The position numbers and the translations under genes were made by a program. The notes under the pieces are model-generated. The model made no database searches and had not been told where the DNA came from. It worked only from the letters and a program-made list of their open reading frames with translations. Below, in pieces: positions 55,190 to 63,379 of a stretch of DNA of 64,000 nt. Position 1 is the first letter of the stretch. Every line of letters starts with the position of its first letter. Origin of the DNA: Afipia sp. GAS231 (GTDB lineage: Bacteria; Pseudomonadota; Alphaproteobacteria; Rhizobiales; Xanthobacteraceae); NCBI RefSeq assembly GCF_900103365.1, contig NZ_LT629703.1, forward strand, positions 3,286,001 through 3,350,000, given 5' to 3'.

Positions 55190-56296
55190 TTAGCCCTTCG
55201 GCTTGGCCTTGATTTCGTTGAAGAGCGCCAGCGCCCGTTCGAATTTCTCGTTGAACAGCCACATCGCATCGAGGATTTCGCGGTAGGTGGCGGAAGTGCG
55301 CGCCCGGTCGGCCTGGCCGTAGGCGAACATGCTGTTGTTGCGCAGGTATTTCATGATGGTCGGATCGGAGACGCGATAGCCGAGCAGGTTGCCTGACCTC
55401 AGCGCGGACTTCGTGGGCGCCGGCACGATCTGGATCAGCTCGAACAGCTTCATCTGGTCGACCGGATCGGGCAGCGTTTTCACGATCGCCGGGATCTGGC
55501 CGAACAGTTCGGCATGTGCGTTCATCAGGCCGTCGCGCACCGCGGTCCAGTGGTTGTAACGGTGATCCAGATTACCGGCGCGCGCCTCTTCCTTGTCGTC
55601 ACGGCCGATCAGCGCCGGATCGAGCGCGGCAACCTGCGGCTTGATCGCGGCCCATTTCTTGCGGCCGTTGCTGTCTTCAGCGGGGCCGGTCTGAAAACTG
55701 CCCTTGTAGGTATTGGAGCGCGCATTGCCGATATTCTGGTTGCCGTTGGTCTCGGCAAAGAACATCCCGAGGCTGATGCGGCCGGCCAGATCGACCGTTG
55801 CCGCATCAAGTCCCTTGGCGCGCGCGATCGCGGTGCCGAGGTCGACCACGTCCTTGAACGGCGTCGCCGAGCCTTGCGCATTGGCCGGCGGCGCCTGCAT
55901 GATCTCGAACAATTTCTTGTACTCGTCGATCAACGGCTCGCTGTCGGCATCGAAATAGGCCGGCGGAATTCCGAGCTTGTTGGGCCGGCCGATCTTGGAC
56001 GGCAGCACGTCGGTGAGATCCTTGCGCGCGCCCATCATGACGTTGCGGGCGAGGTAGAGCGCCTGCCCCGGCAGGTTCGGCAGTTGCTTCGCAGCGATCT
56101 GCGCGCGGCGCTGGGCGAGAATCGCCTCGAAATTTTTGACCGCCGCATTGTAGCTATCGAGCGCATCCGACTGCTGTTTCGTCAGCGCCGCCTGCGCCAC
56201 CGCCGGAGAGATCAGGCCGAAGGCGCTGATGGCGACCACGAAGCAAAGCCCGAGCGCGAGGGCCGCCGGCGCAACGCAATGACTTCTGATCCTCAT
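55190..56296 (-). CDS. Secreted protein of unknown function
   Basis: 368 residues. Signal peptide ending SPAVAQA (about residue 36), then a mostly helical body. The segment ISLGMFFAETNGNQNIGNAR SNTYKGSFQTG (adjacent pieces) has an E...N-rich pattern faintly like lysozyme or transglycosylase folds, but no convincing catalytic motif. Located upstream of an amidase and a dipeptidase on the same strand, 112 bases from the amidase, so a cell-wall role is a fair guess only. I do not recognise the family. Confidence 0.72.
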   Translation of the reverse strand: MRIRSHCVAPAALALGLCFVVAISAFGLISPAVAQAALTKQQSDALDSYNAAVKNFEAILAQRRAQIAAKQLPNLPGQALYLARNVMMGARKDLTDVLPSKIGRPNKLGIPPAYFDADSEPLIDEYKKLFEIMQAPPANAQGSATPFKDVVDLGTAIARAKGLDAATVDLAGRISLGMFFAETNGNQNIGNARSNTYKGSFQTGPAEDSNGRKKWAAIKPQVAALDPALIGRDDKEEARAGNLDHRYNHWTAVRDGLMNAHAELFGQIPAIVKTLPDPVDQMKLFELIQIVPAPTKSALRSGNLLGYRVSDPTIMKYLRNNSMFAYGQADRARTSATYREILDAMWLFNEKFERALALFNEIKAKPKG

Positions 56297-56371
56297 GGCA
56301 GTCCCCCAAACGCTCAGGCTTCAGCCTGATATCACGTAACGCGATCGTCAGCGTAACGCGTGGAGACGCAC

Positions 56372-57295
56372 TTACCCATCGTCTTTTGCGGCTTCAATGG
56401 CGGCCGCGATCGCAACCAGCTTTCGGCGCAGCCACATGCGCGCGGGATCGGCCTGGAAACGCCGATGCCACACCAGGCGGAACGTGGACGGGGGAACCGG
56501 GAAAGGCAGGTCCATGACAACGGCCGGCGCCGTCGCGGCGAAGACGCGCGCGACGCCACGCGTGACTGACGTCACCATATCCGACCGCGTCAGGGCCATC
56601 ACCGCCGCCAGGCCGTGTGGCATCTGCATCGCAATATGCCTGCGCAGCCCTTGTTCGGCGAGGGCATTGTCTACGGCATTGGTGGTGCCGCCGCTCATGC
56701 TGATCAGGAGGTGGGGAGCCTCGAGGTAGCGCTCGAGGGTCAGCGGGGAACGCGCGAGCGGATGGTCGGCGCGCATCACGCAGGCGTGCACGTCGGAAAG
56801 CAGTCGGGACGTCATGAACCGATCCGGAAGTCCATTGAACAGACCGATCGCGACATCGACCCGCCCCTGATCGACACCGTTCAGGATGTCCTCGACCGAT
56901 CCGGATCTGACGGTGAGCACGATGCCGGGCGCTTCGCGGCGGATCTCCTCGACCAGCAGCGGCAGCACCACAATCGTCTCGTGGGTTTCGACCGCGATGG
57001 TGAGGCCGATCTCGGCCTCGGCCGGCTCGAAACGGTCGGGGGCCAGTGCGGTCTGAATATCCTGCAGCGCCAGCCGAACAGGGCCCGCGAGGCTCAGCGC
57101 TCGCGGCGTCGGCTCCATGCCGGAAGCGGTCCGCACCAGCAACTCGTCGCCGAGCAGCTTGCGCAGACGATCAAGCGCGTGGCTGGTGGCGGACTGGCTG
57201 AGGCCAATCCGTTCGCCGGCACGGCGAACGCTCCGCACCTCGATCAGCGCGTCAAACAGAACGAGTAGATTGAGGTCGATCGAGCGCAGGTTCAT
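56372..57295 (-). CDS. LysR-family transcriptional regulator
   Basis: 307 residues from ATG 57295 (an AGG site eight bases upstream; a TTG two codons earlier is an alternative). Helix-turn-helix SVRRAGERIGLSQSATSHAL, then DRLRKLLGDELLVRTASGME and a substrate-binding domain. Of the type that includes NodD and SyrM in architecture; the inducer is unknown. The MarR gene of the gamma-resorcylate operon lies upstream, same strand, separated by a repeat element, so they are probably independent. Confidence 0.9.
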   Translation of the reverse strand: MNLRSIDLNLLVLFDALIEVRSVRRAGERIGLSQSATSHALDRLRKLLGDELLVRTASGMEPTPRALSLAGPVRLALQDIQTALAPDRFEPAEAEIGLTIAVETHETIVVLPLLVEEIRREAPGIVLTVRSGSVEDILNGVDQGRVDVAIGLFNGLPDRFMTSRLLSDVHACVMRADHPLARSPLTLERYLEAPHLLISMSGGTTNAVDNALAEQGLRRHIAMQMPHGLAAVMALTRSDMVTSVTRGVARVFAATAPAVVMDLPFPVPPSTFRLVWHRRFQADPARMWLRRKLVAIAAAIEAAKDDG

Positions 57296-57360
57296 GGGCA
57301 AACCTACCGTAGCCGCACGTCGCGTCGAGACAGCAGCGCTGTCGTTTTCATGGATGCACT

Positions 57361-57464
57361 AGAGCCTTTTCCGTTCCGATGGAATCGGAACGGGGCTCTA
57401 GATTTTTGATTTGACGCGTTTTCTCGACGCGAACCGGTTTCCACTTCGCTGGAAAACGCTCTAG
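57361..57464. repeat. Intergenic repeat: family C (inverted) joined to a hairpin
   Basis: A hairpin AGAGCCTTTTCCGTTCCGAT G GAATCGGAACGGGGCTCT (57361-57399) is followed by TTTGACGCGTTTTCTCGACG to GGAAAACGCTCTAG, the family C element in reverse. The hairpin plus family C pair also occurs at 11792-11887. The TAG at its right end is the MarR stop codon. Confidence 0.78.
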
Positions 57465-57955
57465 CCATTGCGGGCGCGCCTTCGCGCACGCGGCTTCTTC
57501 GGCGATATCAGTAATTCAATGGGACGGTCGAGTTCGTCGAGGTTCTGGAACACCTTGATCAAGTCACGTTTCAGTTCTGCGATCTTTTCCGGACCGAAGC
57601 TGCGCAGTCCGACCTCCTCGTGAAGCGTCGCCAGCGGGATCAGTTCTCCAACCAGCGTCCGCCCTTTGGCGGTCAGGTTGATTTCCACCGTTCGTGCGTT
57701 GGCGTTCGGTCGTTTTCGCGAAACCAGGCCTTTCCGCGTCATCGCTCCGACAAGGCGCGAAAGCGTCGAAAGTTCGATGCTGGTGACGTCGCTCAACTCG
57801 CCGAGGCGGCGATCCCCCTGCTCCCACAGCGTCGCCATGACCCGGTACATCGGCAGCGTCACGCCATAAGGCGCCAGCCGACGGGAGAACAGCTCGCCCA
57901 TGCGGACGCCGACCCGGTTCAGCAGATACGGAAAGGCATCGCTCAGACGATACAT
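57461..57955 (-). CDS. MarR-family repressor of the gamma-resorcylate operon
   Basis: 164 residues from ATG 57955 (AAGGA site upstream, MYRLSDAFPYLLNRVGVRMG); the longer frame to 58102 would run through the operator. Winged helix: ELSDVTSIELSTLSRLVGAM then RKGLVSRKRPNANARTVEIN (wing). It is divergent from the hydroxylase gene, and a 31-bp perfect palindrome lies between them. MarR proteins usually repress until a phenolic ligand binds. In Rhizobium sp. MTP-10005 the comparable gra cluster is also accompanied by a MarR-type gene. Confidence 0.9.
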   Translation of the reverse strand: MYRLSDAFPYLLNRVGVRMGELFSRRLAPYGVTLPMYRVMATLWEQGDRRLGELSDVTSIELSTLSRLVGAMTRKGLVSRKRPNANARTVEINLTAKGRTLVGELIPLATLHEEVGLRSFGPEKIAELKRDLIKVFQNLDELDRPIELLISPKKPRARRRARNG

Positions 57956-58041
57956 CGAGCTTTCCTTGGGGTGTTCCTTGAGGTGTTCGCTCGCACGATG
58001 CCGGCGACCCCGCGGCACCTGAGTAAACTCTATTTCGTGCA

Positions 58042-58072
58042 TCTTGCAAATGCAATACTTGCATTTGCAAGA
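58042..58072. promoter_or_regulatory. Palindromic MarR-type operator
   Basis: TCTTGCAAATGCAA, a TAC centre, and TTGCATTTGCAAGA: perfect 14-base arms. Positioned between the divergent MarR and hydroxylase genes, 73 bases from the hydroxylase start and 87 from the MarR start. Symmetry, size and place fit a MarR dimer site that controls both promoters. Confidence 0.85.
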
Positions 58073-58144
58073 GTATGGGAACGGGGGCAACCTCCCCTTC
58101 AACAGAGGCCGGCATCGAGATCGGCGGGTTTGGGAGGAGCGGCA

Positions 58145-59683
58145 ATGAGCGGGTATGACGTCGCCATTATTGGGTACGGTCCAACCGGAATGACCCTGGC
58201 TGCGCTACTTGGCCAGATGGGTCACCGTGTGGTGGTGCTTGAGCGTTACACCGAACTCTACAACCTTCCCCGCGCCGCCTGTTTCGACGACGAGATCATG
58301 CGGACCTTTCAGAAGTTAGGTCTCGTGGACGAGATCAGCCGCGGTGCGGAAGTCCAGCGCGGTTACGAGTGGATCAACGCGTCAGGCGAAACCCTGGTTG
58401 ATTTCGAATACGACAACCCGGCGGCGGGTGGCTGGGCCGCCCTCTATATGATGTTCCAACCGTATATCGAGGCCGTGCTCGACCGGCACGACAAGGCTTT
58501 GCCCAACGTCGAGGTGCGCCAGGGCGTCACCATCTCCGGGATCGAACAGGACGGCGAGGCGGTCACGCTTCGCGGCACAGGCCCCGATGGCAAGGCGGTG
58601 ACGGTTCGAGCCAGCTACGCCGTCGGCGCCGACGGCGGCAACGGCTTCACCCGCGGCAGGCTGTGCCAAAAGGTCGACGACTACGGTTTTCAGGAAAACT
58701 GGCTGGTTTGCGATTTCCGCCTCAACAGCGGCGTAGTCCTCCCCAAATTCAGGCAGGTTTGCGATCCGGCGCAACCGACGTCCATCGTCAATATCGGTCC
58801 GGGACATCATCGTTTCTCCTTCATGCTCAACCCGGGCGAGACCGCGGAACATGCGACGAAGCATGAAGGCGTCTGGTCGCGCGTCAGCCGATACCTGGGC
58901 AAGGACGACGCCGAGATCATCCGCGTGGCCAACTATGTTTTCCGCTCACGGCTGGCGGACCAGTGGCGCCATGGACGGGTATTTCTCGCCGGTGACGCCG
59001 CCCACGAGATGCCGCCGTTCCTGGCTCAAGGCATGTGCTCGGGCATCCGCGACAGTCACAATCTGGCGTGGAAACTCGATCTTGTCCTGTCAGGCAAAGC
59101 CGACGATGTCTTGCTGGATACCTATCAGGCTGAACGCGAACCCCACGTCCGCTTCATCACCGAAAAGGCCATTGAGCTCGGCCGCGTCCAGACCATGCGC
59201 GATCCGGTTCTGGCGCGCGCGCGCGACGAGCGACTTCTCGCCAAGCGAAAAGCGAACCAGGGGCCGGATAAATTGCGGTACCCCGGCCTCTCCGGCGGCC
59301 TCATCGCCGGCAACGGCGCGTTCTTTCCGCAAGGGATCGTCGGCGCAGGTGGCCGCAAGGGGCTGTTCGACGACATCGTCGGCGGAGGCTGGTGCATCGT
59401 CGCCGAACCCGGCGTGCTCGACGCGCTGCCGGCTTCGTGCCTGGAAGCCTGGAAGGCCTTCGGCGGACGAACCGCGGTCGTTGCCGGGCCGACGACTGCC
59501 GGCGCGCTTGAAGATGTCGACGGGACCTACGCCAATTGGTTCGCCGCCCATTCGTGTTCGCTCGCGGTGATACGCCCGGATTGGTACGTCTACGGCACCG
59601 CACGCGACAGCCACGGGCTTGCCGAATTGCTCGACCGGCTCGCCCGATCGCTCAAGCCTCAAGCGATGCTTGCTTCCGCGTGA
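58145..59683 (+). CDS. FAD-dependent aromatic monooxygenase, probable resorcinol 4-hydroxylase
   Basis: 512 residues from ATG 58145 (GGGAGGA site). FAD-binding GxGxxG in VAIIGYGPTGMTLAALLGQM, the DG motif region in SYAVGADGGNGFTRGRLC, and the GD motif in RVFLAGDAAHEMPPFLAQGM CSGIRDSHNLAWKLDLVL (adjacent pieces) define a single-component class A flavoprotein hydroxylase of the MhpA type. Context (decarboxylase, hydroxyquinol dioxygenase) indicates it converts resorcinol to hydroxyquinol with NAD(P)H and oxygen, as TsdB does in Rhodococcus jostii. A hydroxyphenylpropionate hydroxylase is the alternative by sequence alone. First gene of the operon. Confidence 0.88.
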   Translation: MSGYDVAIIGYGPTGMTLAALLGQMGHRVVVLERYTELYNLPRAACFDDEIMRTFQKLGLVDEISRGAEVQRGYEWINASGETLVDFEYDNPAAGGWAALYMMFQPYIEAVLDRHDKALPNVEVRQGVTISGIEQDGEAVTLRGTGPDGKAVTVRASYAVGADGGNGFTRGRLCQKVDDYGFQENWLVCDFRLNSGVVLPKFRQVCDPAQPTSIVNIGPGHHRFSFMLNPGETAEHATKHEGVWSRVSRYLGKDDAEIIRVANYVFRSRLADQWRHGRVFLAGDAAHEMPPFLAQGMCSGIRDSHNLAWKLDLVLSGKADDVLLDTYQAEREPHVRFITEKAIELGRVQTMRDPVLARARDERLLAKRKANQGPDKLRYPGLSGGLIAGNGAFFPQGIVGAGGRKGLFDDIVGGGWCIVAEPGVLDALPASCLEAWKAFGGRTAVVAGPTTAGALEDVDGTYANWFAAHSCSLAVIRPDWYVYGTARDSHGLAELLDRLARSLKPQAMLASA

Positions 59684-59785
59684 ACGTTATCGCGACCTGA
59701 TCGGGCCGTCCCCGATCCCGGCTTCCGACTTAACCACGCTGCTCATTTTCTGACAGCGATCGACCAACAAAACAGGAGAGCTACA

Positions 59786-60769
59786 ATGCAAGGCAAGGTC
59801 GCACTGGAGGAGCACTTTGCTCTGCCTGAAACGGTCCAGGACAGTGCGGGCTTCGTGCCCGGCGATTACTGGGTCGAGCTCAAGGCGCGACTGCTCGATA
59901 TGCAGGACCGGCGCCTGCGCGAGATGGACGCCAATGGCATTGAGGTGATGTTGCCGTCGCTCAACGCGCCCGCCGTGCAGGCGATCCCCGATCGCAAGCA
60001 GGCGATCGAGATCGCGCATCGCGCCAACGACTTTCTCGCCGGCGAAGTGGCCAAGCGCCCGGACCGGTTTCAGGGCCTGGCCGCGCTGCCGATGCAGGAT
60101 CCGGACGCGGCGACCCGCGAGCTGACGCGCTGCGTACGCGACCTCGGCTTTCGCGGCGCTTTGGTCAACGGCTTCAGCCAGGTCGACGACCCCGCCGACG
60201 CCACCTATTACGACCTGCCGCAATACCGGCCGTTCTGGGCAGAGGTTGAACGGTTGGGCGTTCCCTTCTACCTGCACCCGCGCAATCCACTGCCGCAACA
60301 CGCCCACATCTACAGCGGCCATCCCTGGTTGCTCGGTCCAACCTGGGCCTTCGCGCAGGAAACCGCGGTGCATGCGTTGCGCCTGATGGCGTCCGGCCTG
60401 TTCGATGTGCATCCGAACCTGCGTATCGTCATCGGCCATCTCGGCGAAGGTCTGCCCTATTCGATCTGGCGCGTCGACAACCGCAACGCCTGGGTCAAGG
60501 CGCCGAAGACTTATCCGGCGAAGCGACCGCTCGGCGAATACTTCCGCGAGAACTTCTACATCACCACGTCAGGCAATTTTCGCACCCAGACCCTGATCGA
60601 CGCCATGCTGGAAATCAGCTCGGACCACATCCTGTTCTCGGCCGACTGGCCGTTCGAGAATATCGACCACGCCGCCACCTGGTTCGACTCCTGCACGATA
60701 TCGGAAATCGATCGCCTGAAGATCGGCCGCACCAACGCGCTAAAACTGTTCAAGCTCGATGGCGCTTGA
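59786..60769 (+). CDS. Gamma-resorcylate (2,6-dihydroxybenzoate) decarboxylase
   Basis: 327 residues, exactly the length of the Rhizobium sp. MTP-10005 enzyme (GraF). Zinc ligands known for that enzyme are all in register: Glu8 and His10 (VALEEHFALP), His164 (FYLHPRNPLP), Asp287 (LFSADWPF); the catalytic His218 (VIGHLGEGLP) is also kept. It removes CO2 from 2,6-dihydroxybenzoate to give resorcinol, reversibly. It lies 102 bases after the hydroxylase gene with its own AGGAGAG ribosome site. Assignment is unusually firm because of the residue register. Confidence 0.95.
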   Translation: MQGKVALEEHFALPETVQDSAGFVPGDYWVELKARLLDMQDRRLREMDANGIEVMLPSLNAPAVQAIPDRKQAIEIAHRANDFLAGEVAKRPDRFQGLAALPMQDPDAATRELTRCVRDLGFRGALVNGFSQVDDPADATYYDLPQYRPFWAEVERLGVPFYLHPRNPLPQHAHIYSGHPWLLGPTWAFAQETAVHALRLMASGLFDVHPNLRIVIGHLGEGLPYSIWRVDNRNAWVKAPKTYPAKRPLGEYFRENFYITTSGNFRTQTLIDAMLEISSDHILFSADWPFENIDHAATWFDSCTISEIDRLKIGRTNALKLFKLDGA

Positions 60770-60838
60770 GCTGTGAGTTCCTGAAGATGCGGCCTCAATA
60801 ACGGCGCTGCACGATAAAGGACACACTGGGAGGGCTCA

Positions 60839-62197
60839 ATGACTGCAAGCACGAGTGTCGACGTTAACAACGAACTCGCCGAGGCGAGGGTTAGCCCGCT
60901 TCATATCCAGCTTGGCCTCATCATGGCCCTGCTCACGTTCTTCGATGGCTATGACACCTTCAACCCGGCCTATGTGATCCATTTCGTCATGGGCCCATGG
61001 GGTCTTGCCAAGGGACAGGCGGGACTGCTGGTTTCGAGCGGCCTGGTCGGCTTTCTGATCGGCGCGGCAGCGCACGGCATTATCGCCGATCGCTATGGAC
61101 GCCGCGTGACGCTGCTCGGCGGCCTCTGGATCACCAGTGCCTTTACGCTGGCGACGCCGATTGTCGGCGATTCCTTCGTCAGCTTCTGCGCCGTCAGGGT
61201 ATTGACCGGCCTCGGCCTCGGCGTCCTGCTGCCGCTGGCGACGACCTACATCAACGAGCTGGCTCCCCGCCGTCTGGCGAACACGTTTTCGCTCTGGGGC
61301 GTGGCGCTGGGCTGGGCCGCGGGAGGTACTTTCGCCGGGATCGTTGGCGTGTTCCTGACCCCGATTTACGGCTGGCAGGTGCTGTACTGGATCGGCGCGC
61401 TTTCGATCCCGCTCACCATCGTGCTGCACTTCATTCTGCCTGAATCGGTCAAGTTCCTGGCCGCGCGGGGACGGACCGACGAAATCAAGACCCTGTTGTC
61501 CCGGCTCCGTCCGGAGCGAGCCGCCGTCTATGCAAATGCAAGTTTGGACGTCCAGGCGGCAACGGTGCGGAAAAACTCGATCGCCGTCCTGCTCGCTCCC
61601 GACTATCGGCGCAAAACGCTCACGATCTGGACCGCGGCATTTCTCAGCCTGTTCTGCATTTTCGGCTTAACCGGCTGGATCCCGACGGTGATGATGCAGC
61701 GGGGCGAGACGTTCGCGGCGAGCTTCGGCTTCGGCGCGCTGATGCAGGTGATGTCGTTCCTGGGCGGGCTGACCTGCGGCCACCTGGCCGACCGGCGCGG
61801 CACGAGCCGCGGGGTGCTTTCGACATGGTGGGCGATCGGCGGCCTCGCGGTGCTGGCGTTGATTCCGTTCAACATCCAGATCGTCAATTTCGTCTCGGTC
61901 GCAGCCGCCGGCTTTTTCGTGATCGGTGCGCAGTTCGTGTTGAACAACTTTACCGCCGCGTCCTACGAGACGAACGTTCGCGCCACCGGCGTCGGCATGA
62001 TGTTGAGCGTCGGGCGGGTCGGCGCCATCCTCGGACCTTTCGTCGCCGGCGAACTGCAACAGATCTTTCAAGGACCGACGGCGATGTTCCTTGCGATCGG
62101 AGCCGCGGCTCTGGTGGCCGCCACCGCGATTGCCTCCCTGGCGGCCGACAGGCGCATCGCCCTTGATCTGCTCGAGGCCAGCGCGCTCCACGGATAG
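60839..62197 (+). CDS. MFS aromatic-acid/H+ symporter (probable gamma-resorcylate transporter)
   Basis: 452 residues with 12 membrane segments. The AAHS-type signature DGYDTFNPAYVIHFVMGPWG follows the first segment, and the MFS loop 2-3 motif reads GIIADRYGRRVTLLGG. GGGAGGG site before ATG 60839. By context it takes gamma-resorcylate, an aromatic acid, into the cell, as GraK and TsdT are proposed to do. A 10-bp-arm hairpin follows the gene. Confidence 0.9.
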   Translation: MTASTSVDVNNELAEARVSPLHIQLGLIMALLTFFDGYDTFNPAYVIHFVMGPWGLAKGQAGLLVSSGLVGFLIGAAAHGIIADRYGRRVTLLGGLWITSAFTLATPIVGDSFVSFCAVRVLTGLGLGVLLPLATTYINELAPRRLANTFSLWGVALGWAAGGTFAGIVGVFLTPIYGWQVLYWIGALSIPLTIVLHFILPESVKFLAARGRTDEIKTLLSRLRPERAAVYANASLDVQAATVRKNSIAVLLAPDYRRKTLTIWTAAFLSLFCIFGLTGWIPTVMMQRGETFAASFGFGALMQVMSFLGGLTCGHLADRRGTSRGVLSTWWAIGGLAVLALIPFNIQIVNFVSVAAAGFFVIGAQFVLNNFTAASYETNVRATGVGMMLSVGRVGAILGPFVAGELQQIFQGPTAMFLAIGAAALVAATAIASLAADRRIALDLLEASALHG

Positions 62198-62214
62198 GAC
62201 GCGTTTCGTACCAC

Positions 62215-62241
62215 GAAGCGGGCCTCGACATGGCCCGCTTC
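62215..62241 (+). terminator. Hairpin between the transporter and maleylacetate reductase genes
   Basis: GAAGCGGGCC / GGCCCGCTTC arms (62215-62224 and 62232-62241) with a 7-base loop. No T-run, so it may slow or stabilise the transcript rather than stop it; 37 bases later the next gene starts. Confidence 0.5.
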
Positions 62242-62278
62242 CACCCCTCATGGCCATTCTTGCAACGCGAGGTACCTC

Positions 62279-63379
62279 ATGCGTCCGTTCGTTTACAACG
62301 CACTCCCTGCGCGCGTCGTCTTTGGCGTCGGCACGATCGGCCAAGTCGCGGATGAAGTCCGTCGTCTGGGCTGCCGTCGCGCCTTGATCCTTTCGACGCC
62401 GCAGCAACAGGGTGAGGCGGAGCGGCTGGCCTCGCACATCGGCGATCTCGCCGCAGGCGTGTTTGCCGGCGCGGTCATGCACACGCCGGTCGAGGTTACG
62501 GAGCAGGCCATCGCCCGTCTGCGCGATCTCGGTGCGGATTGCACCATCGCGCTTGGCGGAGGCTCCACCATCGGCCTCGGCAAGGCGATCGCGCTTCGGT
62601 CCGACCTGCCGCAGATCGCAATCCCGACGACCTATGCCGGATCCGAAGCGACGCCGATCCTCGGTGAGACCGAGAATGGTCGAAAGACGACGCAGCGCAG
62701 CCCCAGGGTTCTGCCGGAAGTGATCGTCTACGATGTCGATCTCACGCTCACGCTGCCGCCTGGGCTTACAGCGACGTCGGGCATGAACGCGATGGCCCAC
62801 GCCGTCGAGGCGCTGTACGCGCAGGATGCCAACCCCGTCACCTCGCTGCTTGCCGAGCAGGCGATCGGCATTCTGGCGCAGGCGCTGCCCCGTATCGTTC
62901 AGAACCCTCGGGATCGCGCGGCACGCGCGGACGCGCTCTGCGGCGCGTGGGCGTGCGGCACCTGCCTCGGATCCGTCGGCATGGCGCTGCATCATAAAAT
63001 TTGCCACGTGCTCGGCGGCAGTTTTGGGTTGCCGCACGCCGAGACCCACACCGTCATGCTGCCTCATGCCACGGCCTTTAATACGGCGAGCGCTCCCGAA
63101 GCGATGGCCTGCGTCGCGCGCGCGCTGGCGGCGACCGACGCCGCGCAAGGGTTGTTCGATCTCGCCGGCGAACTCGGCGCGCCGCGAAGCCTGCGCGAGA
63201 TCGGCATGCCCGAGGGCGGTTTGGACGAGGCGGCAGACATCGCTGTGATGTCCCCGTATTGGAACCCACGCCCGATCGAACGCAATGCGATCCGGGCGCT
63301 GCTGCAAGACGCCTACGATGGCCGGCGGCCGGACACCGCGTTCTATCCGACAACGCCGACGGAGACGGTCAATGTATGA
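62279..63379 (+). CDS. Maleylacetate reductase
   Basis: 366 residues of the iron-containing alcohol dehydrogenase fold. The NAD(P) loop is in DCTIALGGGSTIGLGKAIAL, with AIPTTYAGSEATPILGETEN and SGMNAMAHAVEALYAQDANP following. The last is a maleylacetate-reductase variant of the usual metal-binding DALTHAIE-like motif, with Asn in place of Asp. It reduces maleylacetate to 3-oxoadipate. ATG 62279 has an AGGTACCTC spacing; its TGA stop overlaps the next gene by eight bases. Confidence 0.93.
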   Translation: MRPFVYNALPARVVFGVGTIGQVADEVRRLGCRRALILSTPQQQGEAERLASHIGDLAAGVFAGAVMHTPVEVTEQAIARLRDLGADCTIALGGGSTIGLGKAIALRSDLPQIAIPTTYAGSEATPILGETENGRKTTQRSPRVLPEVIVYDVDLTLTLPPGLTATSGMNAMAHAVEALYAQDANPVTSLLAEQAIGILAQALPRIVQNPRDRAARADALCGAWACGTCLGSVGMALHHKICHVLGGSFGLPHAETHTVMLPHATAFNTASAPEAMACVARALAATDAAQGLFDLAGELGAPRSLREIGMPEGGLDEAADIAVMSPYWNPRPIERNAIRALLQDAYDGRRPDTAFYPTTPTETVNV

